Shown piece after piece: positions 20,824 to 31,721 of a DNA stretch of 64,000 nt. Below the pieces are notes generated by a model. The model searched no databases and had not been told where the DNA came from. It saw only the letters and a list, made by a program, of their open reading frames with translations. The first letter of the stretch is position 1; each line of letters begins with the position of its first letter. The position numbers were made by a program, and so were the translations under genes. The stretch covers positions 565,501 through 629,500 of the forward strand of contig JAWQUS010000004.1 in the NCBI GenBank assembly GCA_036365455.1, in the 5' to 3' direction. Origin of the DNA: Macrosoma leucophasiata. Taxonomy: Eukaryota > Arthropoda > Insecta > Lepidoptera > Hedylidae.

Positions 20824-23800
20824 ACCCAATAGCCAAACTTCAATAAAATCTTCATATATCAACGGCACCTCTTCCAAATCCAAGGACCACACGGGTAACC
20901 AGCCCCAAGTGAGTGTCCCTCCTTCCAAATCCAAGGACCACACGGGTAACCAGCCCCAAACGAGTGTCCCTTCTTCCAAATCCAAGGACCACACGGGTAA
21001 CCAGCCCCAAATGAGTGTCCCTTCTTCCAAATCCAAGGACCACGCGGGTAACCAGCCCCAAACAAGTGTCCCTTCTTCTAAATCCAAGGACCACACGGGT
21101 AACCAGCCCCAAACAAGAGTCCCCTCCTCCAAATCAAAGGATCACATGGGTAACCAGCCCCAAAAACTTGTTATTACTTCTAAATCCCAGAATGTCCGTA
21201 TTCCCAAATCCCAAGATCATACAAGTAATCAACCTCAAATTGCGCATACAAATCAAAAAAATAACATTTATGAAATATCATGCAAACCCAATAAAATATC
21301 CTTACCTCACGTTGAAATCCAAACATCAGTATCAAATAATCCACTCACCTTGCTCGTTGATACTGGATCCTCCATATGTCTCCTACAGAAGTCATGTATC
21401 CAGTCCTTCTCCAATCTGAAACTTAACAATAACAAAATTCAATTAAAAGGCATAGATAATAACGATGATGCTGTCCCTACCCTTGGTAACTTTGATCTAA
21501 ATCTTATTTTCGGTAGAGAATCAATTCCTTTTAACTTCCACGTAGTTGACAAAATAAATTTAGCTTATGATGGTATTATAGGAAACGACCTACTTACCTT
21601 TCTGCAGTGTTCCATTGATTATAACCGGCAAACCCTAAATATTAGCAAAAACAAAATCAAACTTAATTTCACTGATCCAATTTACCAAATTCCTCCTCGC
21701 ACAGAGGTAATGATAGAATGCTCAGTAAAAAATCCTGAACTGAAAGAAGGTCTCATCCTAGATCAGCATGTCAATGAAACACTCCTAATAGCGAACTGTT
21801 TGGTCAAAGTAAAAAATAACAACCGTGTAAACCTCACAGTTCTAAATATATCCGAAGAACCTGTAACCCTAAATTCTAATCTTAAACTTACCTTGCACCC
21901 AGTCGATTATGAATCTTACCAATCAAATAATGTGAATCAATCATGTCTTAATAGAACTAATGAAGTCCTTAACCTCCTTCGCGTGTCACATCTTAACTCT
22001 GAAGAAACGGAAGCCCTTTATGAAGTATGTTCTAGTTATTCAGATATCTTTCACTTACCAGAGGATTTACTTACCTCAACCGACGCTATTCAGCACGAAA
22101 TTCGAACTTCTTCAAACCAACCTGTCAATGTCAAGTCTTATCGCTTCCCTGAAATACACAAACAGGAAGTAGAAATTCAAATGAAAAAGATGCTCGATCA
22201 ACAAATCATTCAACCTTCCATATCTCCTTGGTCCTCCCCAATATGGATAGTACCGAAGAAAGTTGATGCATCTGGCCAAAAGAAATGGCGCATCGTTATA
22301 GATTACCGGAAGCTCAATGATAATACTATTAGCGAGACTTATCCTATTCCTAATATTGTCGAAATCCTTGATCAACTTGGTAAATCAAAATACTTCTCAA
22401 CCCTCGATCTCGCTTCCGGGTTTCATCAGATTAAAATGTCTCCGCAAGATGCTTGCAAAACAGCTTTCAGCGTCCCTCAGGGTCATTTCGAATTCACAAG
22501 AATGCCATTTGGCCTGAAAAACGCTCCATCTACATTTCAACGACTTATGAACAACGTTCTCACCGGTCTTCAAGGTGAAAGATGCTTCGTCTACTTAGAC
22601 GATATAGTCATATATTCTCACGACCTTAATGGTCATATTCAAAATCTCGTCGCAGTTTTTCAAAAACTCCGAAGTTTCAATTTAAAATTGCAGCCAGACA
22701 AATGTGAGTTCTTAAGAAAAGAAGTCGGTTATCTTGGTCATGTCATAACCGAAAACGGGCTGAAACCAGATCCTAACAAGATTAAATCCGTCCAACAATT
22801 TCCAGTTCCTAAATGTCCAAAGGACATCAAATCCTTTTTGGGTCTCATATCGTATTACAGACGCTTTGTTCCAGAATTCTCGAAATTATCTAAACCCCTT
22901 ACCTCTCTTTTGAAAAAGGATGTTCCTTTTAATTGGACGAATGACCAGCAATTAGCATTCGAGACTCTCAAAGAGAAACTCGTTACTGCTCCAGTTCTTA
23001 CCTATCCAGATTTTAGTAAACCGTTTAACCTTACTTGTGACGCTTCTAATTATGCAATATCAGCAATACTTTCACAAGGTCCTGTCGGTAAAGATCATCC
23101 TGTAGCCTATGCGTCTAGAACACTTAATAAGTGTGAAACCAATTATAGTACAACGGAGAAAGAGTTACTAGCCATAGTCTGGGGTTGTAAGACCTTCAGA
23201 CCATACCTATTTGGGCGCAAATTTGTAGTCATAACAGATCATCGGCCGTTGAAGTGGCTCTTCAACCATGCAGATCCAAGCAGTAAGTTACAACGTTGGC
23301 GTCTTCAACTTGAAGAATACGAATATGAAATCGTATATCGAAAAGGTAAATTGAATTCAGCAGCCGATGCTCTATCCCGATATCCAGTAAATCCTATAAA
23401 CCCTGAAGATCTTGTAAATTCCGAAAACTTGCCTGATGTCGACACTCTCCCTGATCTTGGTCAATTGAACTTAAGTCCTTTCGATATGAATATCGATAAC
23501 CTCAGCCCTCTGAGTCTACCAAGTCCCGATAACTTAATCGATCCTCTTTTAGTGGAACCAACGTCTGAAAATGTCAATCCTCTTCCATCTCTAGAACACT
23601 TACCCGAGTTAGTCGATTCTAACCCTGAAATTCAAAAAGAACCACAACCTTCTACTAGTAGTCAAACGCCAAGTATCCAATATCCGAATCCTGAAATAAA
23701 ACTTCCTATTGTAAACATGCCTGATTCTACAGATTCTTACACAAAATTCTTAAAAACTACTGCCAACATTAAATATGACACTGCAATTATAGAACATAGT

Positions 23801-25270
23801 GACAACTTACTAAAGACTCAAAATAAAATCGTAATAATACCTACTTCTCTTGACCTCGATGAATCCATCCCTTATGTCCAAGAAGTCCTATCAAATTCGC
23901 CTAACTCAGAGTCGTTCATAAACTCGGAAAGAACATTACTTTCGTATAAATCACTAACTAACGATAGTAAACATTTCTATTTTCTGTTCACTAAGGTAAA
24001 TCATTTCGATACCTGCTCGTACAGTGATATTTTTGAATGTTTAAAAGCTCTCCGCAACTACCTTATATCTGAAACAGAAATCGTTGACAAAATCAGCATT
24101 GCAGATTTCAAAAATCCATTTGAGCACGTGTACATTAAAATTTATAACATGTTAGCTCACTTATTCCATAACACTAAAATCGAAGTTCATATATATCGAA
24201 ATAAAATATATTATCCAAGCCCTACCGAGATCCAAAAAATCCTTTATGAAAACCATGACATTCCCATCGCGGGGCACCTTGGGTCGAATAGAATGCTTAA
24301 CAGAATTCAAGAACAATTCTATTGGAAAGGCATGCGTAGTGACGTCGAGAACTACGTAAAAAACTGTTCATCATGCCAGACCAATAAAGCACTTAGGAAA
24401 ATAAATAGAGCCCCGATGCAGATAACTAGTACATCTACTACTCCCTTCCAAAGAATATCTCTTGATATCGTTGGTCCTCTTCCTGAGTCTTCCTCAGCCA
24501 AACTTAAATACATATTAACTCTTCAAGACGATCTAACTAAATACTCTGTAGCCTATCCTATCCGCAGTACTACTGCTGAAGAGACCAGTGACTGCCTTAT
24601 TCATTTTATCTCACTCTTTGGTATTCCCAAAACTATCCTAACCGACCAGGGAACTAATTTCACAGCAGAAATGTTCAAAGAAACATGCAAATTTCTTAAA
24701 ATCAAACAACTCTGGTCATCTCCATACCATCCCCAGACTCAAGGGGCATTAGAGCGTAGTCACTCTACTCTAAAAGAGTATCTAAAATCTTATGTCTGTG
24801 AAAATCAAGACAATTGGCCAAAGTATGTCTATACAGCCATGTTAGCATACAATACAACTACACATTCTACTACTAACTATACTCCACATGAGCTAGTCTT
24901 CGGTCATAAACCTATTCTTCCTAATTCAGTATTCGATGCAGCCTCAGATGTAACTTACCCAGACTACATTAAAATGCTGCAACATCGCCTCAAGTACACA
25001 CGAGACAAAGCCGTAGAATATATTAATAAATCCAAACGATCATCTAAAACTTACTACGATTCGCGTTCTCGTCCAGTAATTTATCGCGTAGGTGACTACG
25101 TGTTCCTTAAAAATCACCTTCGGCTACGTAAAGCCCTTTCCCCTATATGGAAAGGCCCGTACAAAGTCGTTAAGATAAATGGGAGAAATAGTCTTACACT
25201 CTTAATAAACAGGCGACATGTAACTCATCATTTCGATGAACTTAAATTAGCATCCCGTGGCGTAAATTAG
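20819..25270 (+). CDS. pol: Errantivirus Pol (protease, RT, RNase H, integrase)
   Basis: 1483 codons, no interruption. It is expressed by frameshift from gag, so the real frame opens at 20786. Domains in order, numbered from 20819: tandem 17-residue repeats (about 15-135), aspartic protease with LLVDTGSS (Asp 181), RT with IDYRKLN and FVYLDD (Tyr 592), RNase H starting at TCDAS (Asp 741) with TDHRPLKW, a long acidic Pro/Ser/Asn-rich spacer (about 860-1100), and integrase with an HHCC finger (from His 1153) and catalytic triad Asp 1216, Asp 1276, Glu 1312 (35 residues between the last two). All key residues are present, so the enzyme set looks functional. The N-terminal repeat block is unusual for the family. 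Confidence 0.95.
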   Translation: MRPNSQTSIKSSYINGTSSKSKDHTGNQPQVSVPPSKSKDHTGNQPQTSVPSSKSKDHTGNQPQMSVPSSKSKDHAGNQPQTSVPSSKSKDHTGNQPQTRVPSSKSKDHMGNQPQKLVITSKSQNVRIPKSQDHTSNQPQIAHTNQKNNIYEISCKPNKISLPHVEIQTSVSNNPLTLLVDTGSSICLLQKSCIQSFSNLKLNNNKIQLKGIDNNDDAVPTLGNFDLNLIFGRESIPFNFHVVDKINLAYDGIIGNDLLTFLQCSIDYNRQTLNISKNKIKLNFTDPIYQIPPRTEVMIECSVKNPELKEGLILDQHVNETLLIANCLVKVKNNNRVNLTVLNISEEPVTLNSNLKLTLHPVDYESYQSNNVNQSCLNRTNEVLNLLRVSHLNSEETEALYEVCSSYSDIFHLPEDLLTSTDAIQHEIRTSSNQPVNVKSYRFPEIHKQEVEIQMKKMLDQQIIQPSISPWSSPIWIVPKKVDASGQKKWRIVIDYRKLNDNTISETYPIPNIVEILDQLGKSKYFSTLDLASGFHQIKMSPQDACKTAFSVPQGHFEFTRMPFGLKNAPSTFQRLMNNVLTGLQGERCFVYLDDIVIYSHDLNGHIQNLVAVFQKLRSFNLKLQPDKCEFLRKEVGYLGHVITENGLKPDPNKIKSVQQFPVPKCPKDIKSFLGLISYYRRFVPEFSKLSKPLTSLLKKDVPFNWTNDQQLAFETLKEKLVTAPVLTYPDFSKPFNLTCDASNYAISAILSQGPVGKDHPVAYASRTLNKCETNYSTTEKELLAIVWGCKTFRPYLFGRKFVVITDHRPLKWLFNHADPSSKLQRWRLQLEEYEYEIVYRKGKLNSAADALSRYPVNPINPEDLVNSENLPDVDTLPDLGQLNLSPFDMNIDNLSPLSLPSPDNLIDPLLVEPTSENVNPLPSLEHLPELVDSNPEIQKEPQPSTSSQTPSIQYPNPEIKLPIVNMPDSTDSYTKFLKTTANIKYDTAIIEHSDNLLKTQNKIVIIPTSLDLDESIPYVQEVLSNSPNSESFINSERTLLSYKSLTNDSKHFYFLFTKVNHFDTCSYSDIFECLKALRNYLISETEIVDKISIADFKNPFEHVYIKIYNMLAHLFHNTKIEVHIYRNKIYYPSPTEIQKILYENHDIPIAGHLGSNRMLNRIQEQFYWKGMRSDVENYVKNCSSCQTNKALRKINRAPMQITSTSTTPFQRISLDIVGPLPESSSAKLKYILTLQDDLTKYSVAYPIRSTTAEETSDCLIHFISLFGIPKTILTDQGTNFTAEMFKETCKFLKIKQLWSSPYHPQTQGALERSHSTLKEYLKSYVCENQDNWPKYVYTAMLAYNTTTHSTTNYTPHELVFGHKPILPNSVFDAASDVTYPDYIKMLQHRLKYTRDKAVEYINKSKRSSKTYYDSRSRPVIYRVGDYVFLKNHLRLRKALSPIWKGPYKVVKINGRNSLTLLINRRHVTHHFDELKLASRGVN
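20868..21175 (+). repeat. 51-bp tandem repeats at the start of pol
   Basis: About six in-frame copies of a 51-bp unit encode SKSKDHTGNQPQTSVPS with small changes. A degenerate seventh and eighth (SKSQNVRIPKSQDHTSNQPQ) follow up to about 21245. Copies are more alike at the DNA level than selection on protein alone would need, which indicates recent expansion. Confidence 0.9.
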
Positions 25271-25430
25271 TATATACACTCTTATTAATTTTAACTCTTT
25301 ACCTTTTACTATTTCATGTTTCTATTACGTTTCCCTTTTATAATCTTAGATGTAAGATGTAGTTTAATTAAAATTAGAAATAAAATATTAGTGTTAGTAT
25401 TCAATTATACATATATTAATTCCGTTTCAG

Positions 25431-27231
25431 TTCCCTGTCCTCCGCAAGGAGTGCATTGGTCGAAACCTCAACAAATACATCTGGTATATATTTTGACCCC
25501 GTTGGGTCACTAAAAATCATAGACGGATATCTTAGTGTAATAATTCCGGTAGACATTTCATATATTCAACCACAAATTAAAAGCTTGAACGGTGTAATAG
25601 GCGGCTCGAAATTAATATGTAAACAAAGTGGTCTGTTCTCAGACAGCGAATGTTTTAACCTTCATCAGCCGTTGTTAATTAGATATAATGACTTAGTGCG
25701 TGAATTTGATTCAATTTCTCATTTAATTGAATCTAGGTCCAAACGATCAGCCTGGTTTAGTGGAGTGGGTACCGTTTTTAAATATCTGTTTGGTACAATG
25801 GATGAAGAAGATGCTAATCGATATAATGACGCTATCCATCTTATAGAAAATGATCAAATTAAATTGTCTAAATTAATGAAACAAAATATTCTTGTAACTA
25901 ATTCAACACTCTCTTCTATGAGGAATATTTTAAATAAAATAAGTGCCAATGAAGTACAATTAAGTACAGCCATTGAATCTTTAACCCGCACTCAACAAAA
26001 CTTATCGTTATTGTATGATAACGTTTTATTAAAGTCAGAAATAAACAGAATCTTGAATATGCTAGAGAGCAGCCTGTTGACATTATCCTTTAAATTAGAA
26101 GATATAGTGAACGGTGTAATGTTCAGCAAGTCTAACATTCTTCACCCCTCCATAATATCTCCAAACCAGTTATTTAAAGAATTGGTTGAAAATTATAGAT
26201 TTTTGGCAGACTACCATCAATTACCTCTAAGTTTGTCTTTGGAAAATATTTATACGCTAATGAATGTATCCGAAATCGCTACGTATTATAGTGAAAATAA
26301 AATAGTATTTGTTTTAAAGATACCACTAGTAAATTTAAAAAGGTTTAGTTTATATCATATTACTCCTTATCCGGTTGCCGTAATTAATAATATATATACT
26401 ACTATAATCCCTTCCACTAAATACATAGCGATAACTATAGATAAGTTTTATTATTGTAAGTTAGATAGTTTAAGTAGCTGTAAGATACTGAATAATTTCG
26501 AATTCATTTGTACTTTAGATGAATATTCTACTTCAATGACTCCCACCTGCGAATCAGAAATAATGTCTAAAACTTTGTACTCTGTACCCAAATTATGCAA
26601 TACAAATTTTATACAAGGTAATTTAAATATTTGGCAACCACTGAATAACAACAAATGGTTATATGTAGTTACAAACCCGTCTAAATTATCTACCAACTGT
26701 CAAGGATTTAGTAACACTGAGACAACAATATCTGGTACAGGTGTATTAAATTTGCCTATACATTGCATTGCTTATTACAAAGACTTAAAATTGACACCCA
26801 GATATTCAAAGGTAATTAAATTACAAATAATTCAAACAAATTTAAATTTACTAAACGATTCTTGTTGTAGTCCTGAAGCTTACCTTAAACTTAAACCACG
26901 TATTCCTAATCTAAATTTAACTAGTTTTGACTTTGATCGTATTACTTCCGAATACAATACAAAATCAGCTGAAGTTACTGATCAACTAAAAGAAATAAGC
27001 GAGAAACCACATATTGTTCTCTATGGTGAATATTACTCATATACAACAATTGTAATTAGCATAATTATCATCATTTCAATTTGTATCTTAACCTGTAAAT
27101 TTGTAAAACTGGACTTTTGTCATCGTTTTCAAGGTAGACGTAAAACAGTAGTTGAATCTGTAAAACTCGAGGAAGTTGCTGGTGATTCCTTCAGAATCCC
27201 AACTCCCAGAATCCGAACAACTGTTACATAA
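25431..27231 (+). CDS. env: Errantivirus Env (baculovirus-F-like envelope protein)
   Basis: The frame is open from 25420 to the TAA at 27229-27231, giving about 600 residues after the acceptor TTCCGTTTCAG (ends 25430). No ATG precedes the surface domain, so translation must start in a spliced leader. A furin-type RSKR site (25732-25743) is followed by a hydrophobic, Gly-containing fusion-peptide-like segment and the DEED/RY block typical of F-like proteins. Next come heptad-rich helices, then Cys-rich C-terminal half, and a membrane anchor (IVISIIIIISICILTC) about 55 residues before the end with a basic cytoplasmic tail. In the family, this protein mediates membrane fusion. It is intact in this copy. 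Confidence 0.9.
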
Positions 27232-27265
27232 ACTTAACCCATTTAGGGTAAGTTTATTCTTCAAC

Positions 27266-27274
27266 GATGGGGGT
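27266..27274 (+). other. Polypurine tract
   Basis: GATGGGGGTT-type purine run directly before the 3' LTR, as needed for plus-strand priming. It is short and includes a T, as is common in this group. Confidence 0.6.
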
Positions 27275-27504
27275 TGTTATATCCACACCCTGTCTCTATA
27301 AATGCTGACTAGACCCAATGCTGGATCTAGTCAGATAGCCATTATAAATCATAAGCTTCAGTTCAAATCGATCATCCGACGGTGACACTTGTTCAGTTCC
27401 CTTTCTTGTTTTTTTGAGCCCTTTTCCGTATTAATCAAATATATTCATTTTAGCTATTGACTTTTCCTTTTTTTAAAAAGAGACTTTTCTAAATCCGTGT
27501 AACA
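27275..27504 (+). repeat. 3' LTR of the errantivirus
   Basis: 230 bp. Compared with the 5' LTR, one extra T in the CTTGTTTTTTTGAG run and C for T in CTTTTCC. It is followed by the GTAC target duplication. Confidence 0.92.
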
Positions 27505-27508
27505 GTAC

Positions 27509-27822
27509 GTAACTTCACGCCTGTAATCCCCGAAGGGGTAGGCTGAGGTAAATGCATGCATTCAATCATACATGCAAACACCCACGATTCGCCGGTTAAG
27601 TTTTTGACCCATGTAACAGGTGGCGAGCCTGTTGCCATCTCCGGACACATTACCAAACTCCAAGTAACTGGGAAACTTCCAGAAAATGGAAAAATCGCAA
27701 TAGAACCAGAGATAAAGGATTTTAAACCGTTATCTCTGACAGCCCCCGACCCGGCAATCGAACCCAGGACCTCCAGCGTAGTAGTAGTGGCCTGCTACTA
27801 CTAGGCTTCTGAGGCAGTTAAA
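27509..27822 (-). mobile_element. SINE-T copy, antisense
   Basis: Begins with the tail (CGTAACTTCACGCCTGTAAT) next to the errantivirus and ends with the head (B box complement GGCAATCGAACCCAGGACC, then CTACTAGGCTTCTGAGGCAG). Its first bases touch the GTAC duplication, so the errantivirus landed at its 3' end. Confidence 0.8.
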
Positions 27823-28049
27823 AAAATATATTTTTTTTATAACGTGAACCCGGGACTCAGATCTCTTTAATCTGACCTATATAAAGTAGATATATTATTA
27901 TTGTTCACAATCATAATGTAAATATTAGAATCCGGAAAAGGGATACCATTTTATGGGCCATAAATACTGATCAACCTCGTGTAGCTGACCGTACATATTT
28001 TATAGATACATTTTTGTAATATCGCAATAGTTTTTATGGAAACAATAAA

Positions 28050-28294
28050 AAAAAAAAATTACGTTATGAAAGTGGCAAACAAGCATGCAGTTCACATTGA
28101 TGTTAAGTGATAAACTGCAGCATATAGACACCCGCACAAAACCAGAGGTCAAAATGCAGATGCGTAATTACTTCTGAGGCCTAAGATGTTATGATACACC
28201 GGAACACGATTGTGCTAAATACAACCATTTAGCGGTTATATTGTAATGCGGTGGTGCCTACGCCAGCGAGCTTCGTCACTGGAGCTCTACCACT
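28050..28294 (-). repeat. SINE-A, antisense
   Basis: A-rich/T-rich tail then GAAAGTGGCAAACAAGCATG; ends TGGAGCTCTACCACTA. About 30 bases are missing around the CCGGAAATTACAGGG block. Confidence 0.65.
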
Positions 28295-28625
28295 AAATAT
28301 AGTAGTAGATATAATAGTAGATAATAAAGTTTTTTCTGTCTTTCATTCGAAGCATCACAGAATCTGAAAACACAGACGAATTACATTCACAAACATCTTC
28401 GTCTGTGTTTGTATTGCTCCAGCGCGGAATTCTTAAGTCGAAAAAGTTGATAAGTTCATTTAACTCATTACGATACTTTAACTAGTCTTTCAGAAATTGA
28501 GGAGCAAGTTAATCTTCAAACTCAATTCCTGAGACCCATCATTTTTGTATGAATATTTTATCCGAAATTACTACTGACGCGAGCCACCCGAGAGGGTCAA
28601 ATAATCTGATATAACCTTTGTTTTT

Positions 28626-29330
28626 AACCGACTTCGAAAAAAGGAGGAGGTTCTCAATTCGTCCGAATCTTTTTTTATTTTTTTATTTTTGTTCCCCGAT
28701 AATTCGAAAACGCCTGTACCGATTTCGATCATTTTGGTTTCGTTTGAAAGGGTGTGCCTCCCAGTTGGTCCCATTGTAACCGTGTCAATATGTGATGATG
28801 GGATCCTGGAGAAATCGAGGGAACTCTTCAAATTTCATAGCACACTTGAAAGATTTTCGATATTTTTTATAATAATAATGTTCCGTGCCTTGTGGCCGTA
28901 TACCTCACAGGTAGGCCCATTGTCACCATGACAAGATGTGATGATGGGATCCTGGAGAAATCGAGGGAACTCTTCAAATTTCATAGCACACTTGAAAGAT
29001 TTCGATATTTTTTTATATAATAACATTGTTCCGTGTGTTTGCTTTCGGAAGTCACAATTTGATGAAGTGGAACTGATGATGAAGACTATATATGGTACCT
29101 TCTTAGTTGAAATACCTACTTTTACTGTAATAATACTAATAATAGTTACTCGTTTGTTTAAAACATTGTTATTATAAACCGCGATTGTTTGAAAACGCCT
29201 GAACCAATTTGGACATGTTTTTTGTTTGAAGTGGTATACCTCACAGGTGGGCCCATTGTCACCATGTCAAGATGTGATCCTGGAGAAATCGAGGGAACTA
29301 CTCAAATTTCAGAGCACACTTGTAAGGAAA
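28626..29330 (+). repeat. Three diverged copies of a ~130-bp repeat
   Basis: The block TGTGATGATGGGATCCTGGA with AAATCGAGGGAAC and TTCATAGCACACTTG occurs at about 28789-28855, 28937-29005 and, shorter, 29272-29325. The first is preceded by AACCGACTTCGAAAAAAGGA, a widespread lepidopteran repeat start also present at about 3238. Confidence 0.6.
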
Positions 29331-30345
29331 TGATGATGGAGGTGATGATGATGGAGGTGATGATGATGGAGATGATGATGATGGAGGTGGTGATGATGGA
29401 GGTGATGATGGAGGTGATGATGGAGGTGATGATGGAGGTGATGATGATGGAGGTGATGATGATGGAGATGATGATGATGGAGGTGGTGATGATGGAGGTG
29501 ATGATGGAGGTGATGATGGAGGTGATGATGATGGAGGTGATGATGATGGAGATGATGATGATGGAGGTGGTGATGATGGAGGTGATGATGGAGGTGATGA
29601 TGGAGGTGATGATGATGGAGGTGATGATGATGGAGGTGATGATAGTGGAGGTGATGATGTTGATAGAGGTGGTAATGATGACCATGGTGATGATGGTGGT
29701 GATGATGGTGATGATGATGGTGGTGATGATGGTGGAGGTGAAAATGATGAAGGTGATGATGATGGAGGTGATGATGATAGAGGTGATGATGATGGAGATG
29801 ATGATGATGGAGGTGATGATGATGGAGGTGATGATGATGGAGATGATGATGATGGAGGTGATGATGATGGAGGTGATGATGTTGATAGAGGTGGTAATGA
29901 TGACCATGGTGATGATGGTGGTGATGATGGTGGAGGTGATGATGGAGGTGATGATGATGTAGGTGATGATGATGGAGGTGATGATGATGGAGGTGATGAT
30001 GGTGGAGGTGATGATGTTGATAGAGGTGGTAATGATGACCATGGTGATGATGGTGGTGATGATGGTGGAGGTGATGATGGAGGTGATGATGATGTAGGTG
30101 ATGATGATGGAGGTGATGATGATGGAGGTGATGATGGTGGAGGTGATGATGTTGATAGAGGTGGTAATGATGACCATGGTGATGATGGTGGTGATTATGG
30201 TGGAGGTGATGATGGAGGTGAAAATGATGAAGGTGATGATGTAGGTGATGATGATGTAGGTGATGATGATGGAGGTGATGATGATGGAGGTGATTATGAT
30301 GGAGGTGATGATGGTGGAGGTGACGATGATTAAGGTGATGATGAT
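29331..30345. repeat. 1-kb GATG-type minisatellite with higher-order repeats
   Basis: Units such as GATGATGATGGAGGT repeat through the whole block. A longer unit containing GATAGAGGTGGTAATGATGACC recurs at about 29657, 29877, 30012 and 30147, the last three spaced 135 bp. Both strands are open for 250-290 codons only because the triplet repeat has no stops. Confidence 0.9.
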
Positions 30346-30686
30346 TAAAGTGATAATGAATCAGAATCAGAAACTCATTTATTCATTTAGGGTGACAGGC
30401 ACCTCTTATGACACGTCAAAACACTGATGATGATAATATCACTACACTTTAAATTAGCCTTTTGCTGGACTGCCTAAAAACCAGCTACTGGAATAGATAG
30501 TTTTCGAAACTGCTATTAGAGTTCAATAGTGGTTCGTTGCCGTTCCAGAAAAGCCGCTATTGTATACACCTCTAGAACTGATGATAAAGACTATAGATAG
30601 TACTTTCGTAGTTGAAATACCTACCTACTTTTACTGATATACTTAATATTAATGATAGTTATAACACCGCTGAAAAGCAAAAAATA

Positions 30687-31071
30687 AATTATTTTAAAAC
30701 TAAAAAAAAAAACGCCTTCAAAAAAGATTCAAAACAATAGACAAAAACACTAAAAAGCAAAAAATAAACTCAATTACTTTAATATAGGCTACGTACCTAC
30801 CTACTCATAGGTTTGAAGTCGGTGCCAAGCCAATAGTGCGGCCCGCGCCCGGACTTAGGACTAATGTTGTGGTGTTGCAGTACCTACTATGTTAAGTTAT
30901 CAAATACGGCTATTTGAAGCGCACTATTGGCTTGGCACCGACTTCAAACCTATGAGTAGGTAGGTACGTAGCCTATATTATAGTAATTGAGTTTATTTTT
31001 TGCTTTTTAGTGTTTTTGTCTATTGTTTTGAATCTTTTTTGAAGGCGGTTTTTTTTAGTTTTAAAATAATT
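30687..31071. repeat. Long inverted repeat (arms ~150 bp, loop 79 nt)
   Basis: Left arm 30687-30840 and right arm 30920-31071 are near-perfect complements (small differences in the A/T runs and one inserted T). They include CCTATGAGTAGGTAGGTACG and its complement. The loop is 30841-30919. There is no coding capacity, so this is a fold-back element or an inverted duplication. Confidence 0.85.
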
Positions 31072-31721
31072 GTCACAAGTGGAAGCTGAGCTGCGCACTC
31101 AAATAAGTCTTTGAATTTTTATAACCTATTTTTTTTTATTTACTCAAAATATAATGTGACTTTAAAAATAGTTCAGAAACCAGAGTAAAGTCGAATAAGA
31201 AATATATTTTTTTTCAATCAACATGAGTTGCATGATAAAACTGATGACTCACAATCACAACGAAGTGCCTGCGAATCCAAACTTGATTGAACAATAAAAA
31301 TAGGGTGTCTAATTGCGCGCGCGCAGCATACTGATGTCCTGATTGATCAATCACTCTGTTTATAGCCTTCCGAGAAGTTTACGTATTTGATCAAAGTCTA
31401 GACAGTGCAGTAAGTTTTGGTGTGATTTTCTTCGTATATTTGAGACACATTTAATACATTTTTAACGATTTCCAAAAAGGAGGAAAATGTATATTTGACT
31501 GTACTTATTTACATTTTCCTTGTTTTATGTATGTTCACCGAAAATTCTGGTTTCGTTTGAAAGGATACACTTCAAAGTTGACTCCATTGCCACCAAGTCA
31601 CTGTCTAAAAATCATCATTGCATGCTATTGAGCTCATGTAAGAAGCCACAGCACTCCTTAACTGTAGGAAGTTAGGAGATAATGCGGAAATACTCGTATG
31701 TGGACAGAAAATATTCAACTT

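Larger units (their letters stand above)
18836..27504 (+). mobile_element. Complete errantivirus (env-bearing LTR retrotransposon, Metaviridae)
   Basis: 8669 bp flanked by GTAC on both sides (18832-18835, 27505-27508). Order: 5' LTR, PBS, env leader exon, gag, pol in the -1 frame, env, PPT, 3' LTR. The LTRs differ by one substitution and one length change in a T run, and gag, pol and env are uninterrupted, so the insertion is recent and could be active. It lies in intron 4 of the receptor gene, in the opposite transcriptional direction. Left of it is the tail of a SINE-A-like sequence and right of it the 3' end of a SINE-T, so it inserted between two older repeats. Gypsy-type domain order places it in the errantivirus group; the exact lineage cannot be named from the sequence alone. 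Confidence 0.95.

Noticed and set aside
20734..21132. Minus-strand ORFs with a 17-residue repeat
   Set aside because: Shadows of the 51-bp repeats in pol; pol is the real frame.
20868..21175. CRISPR-like direct repeats
   Set aside because: Units are contiguous with no spacers, lie in a coding frame and are in a eukaryotic genome.
29189..30177. Open frames of 257 and 291 codons
   Set aside because: They are low-complexity translations (Met/Glu/Val or Ile/Thr) of a stop-free triplet repeat on both strands.
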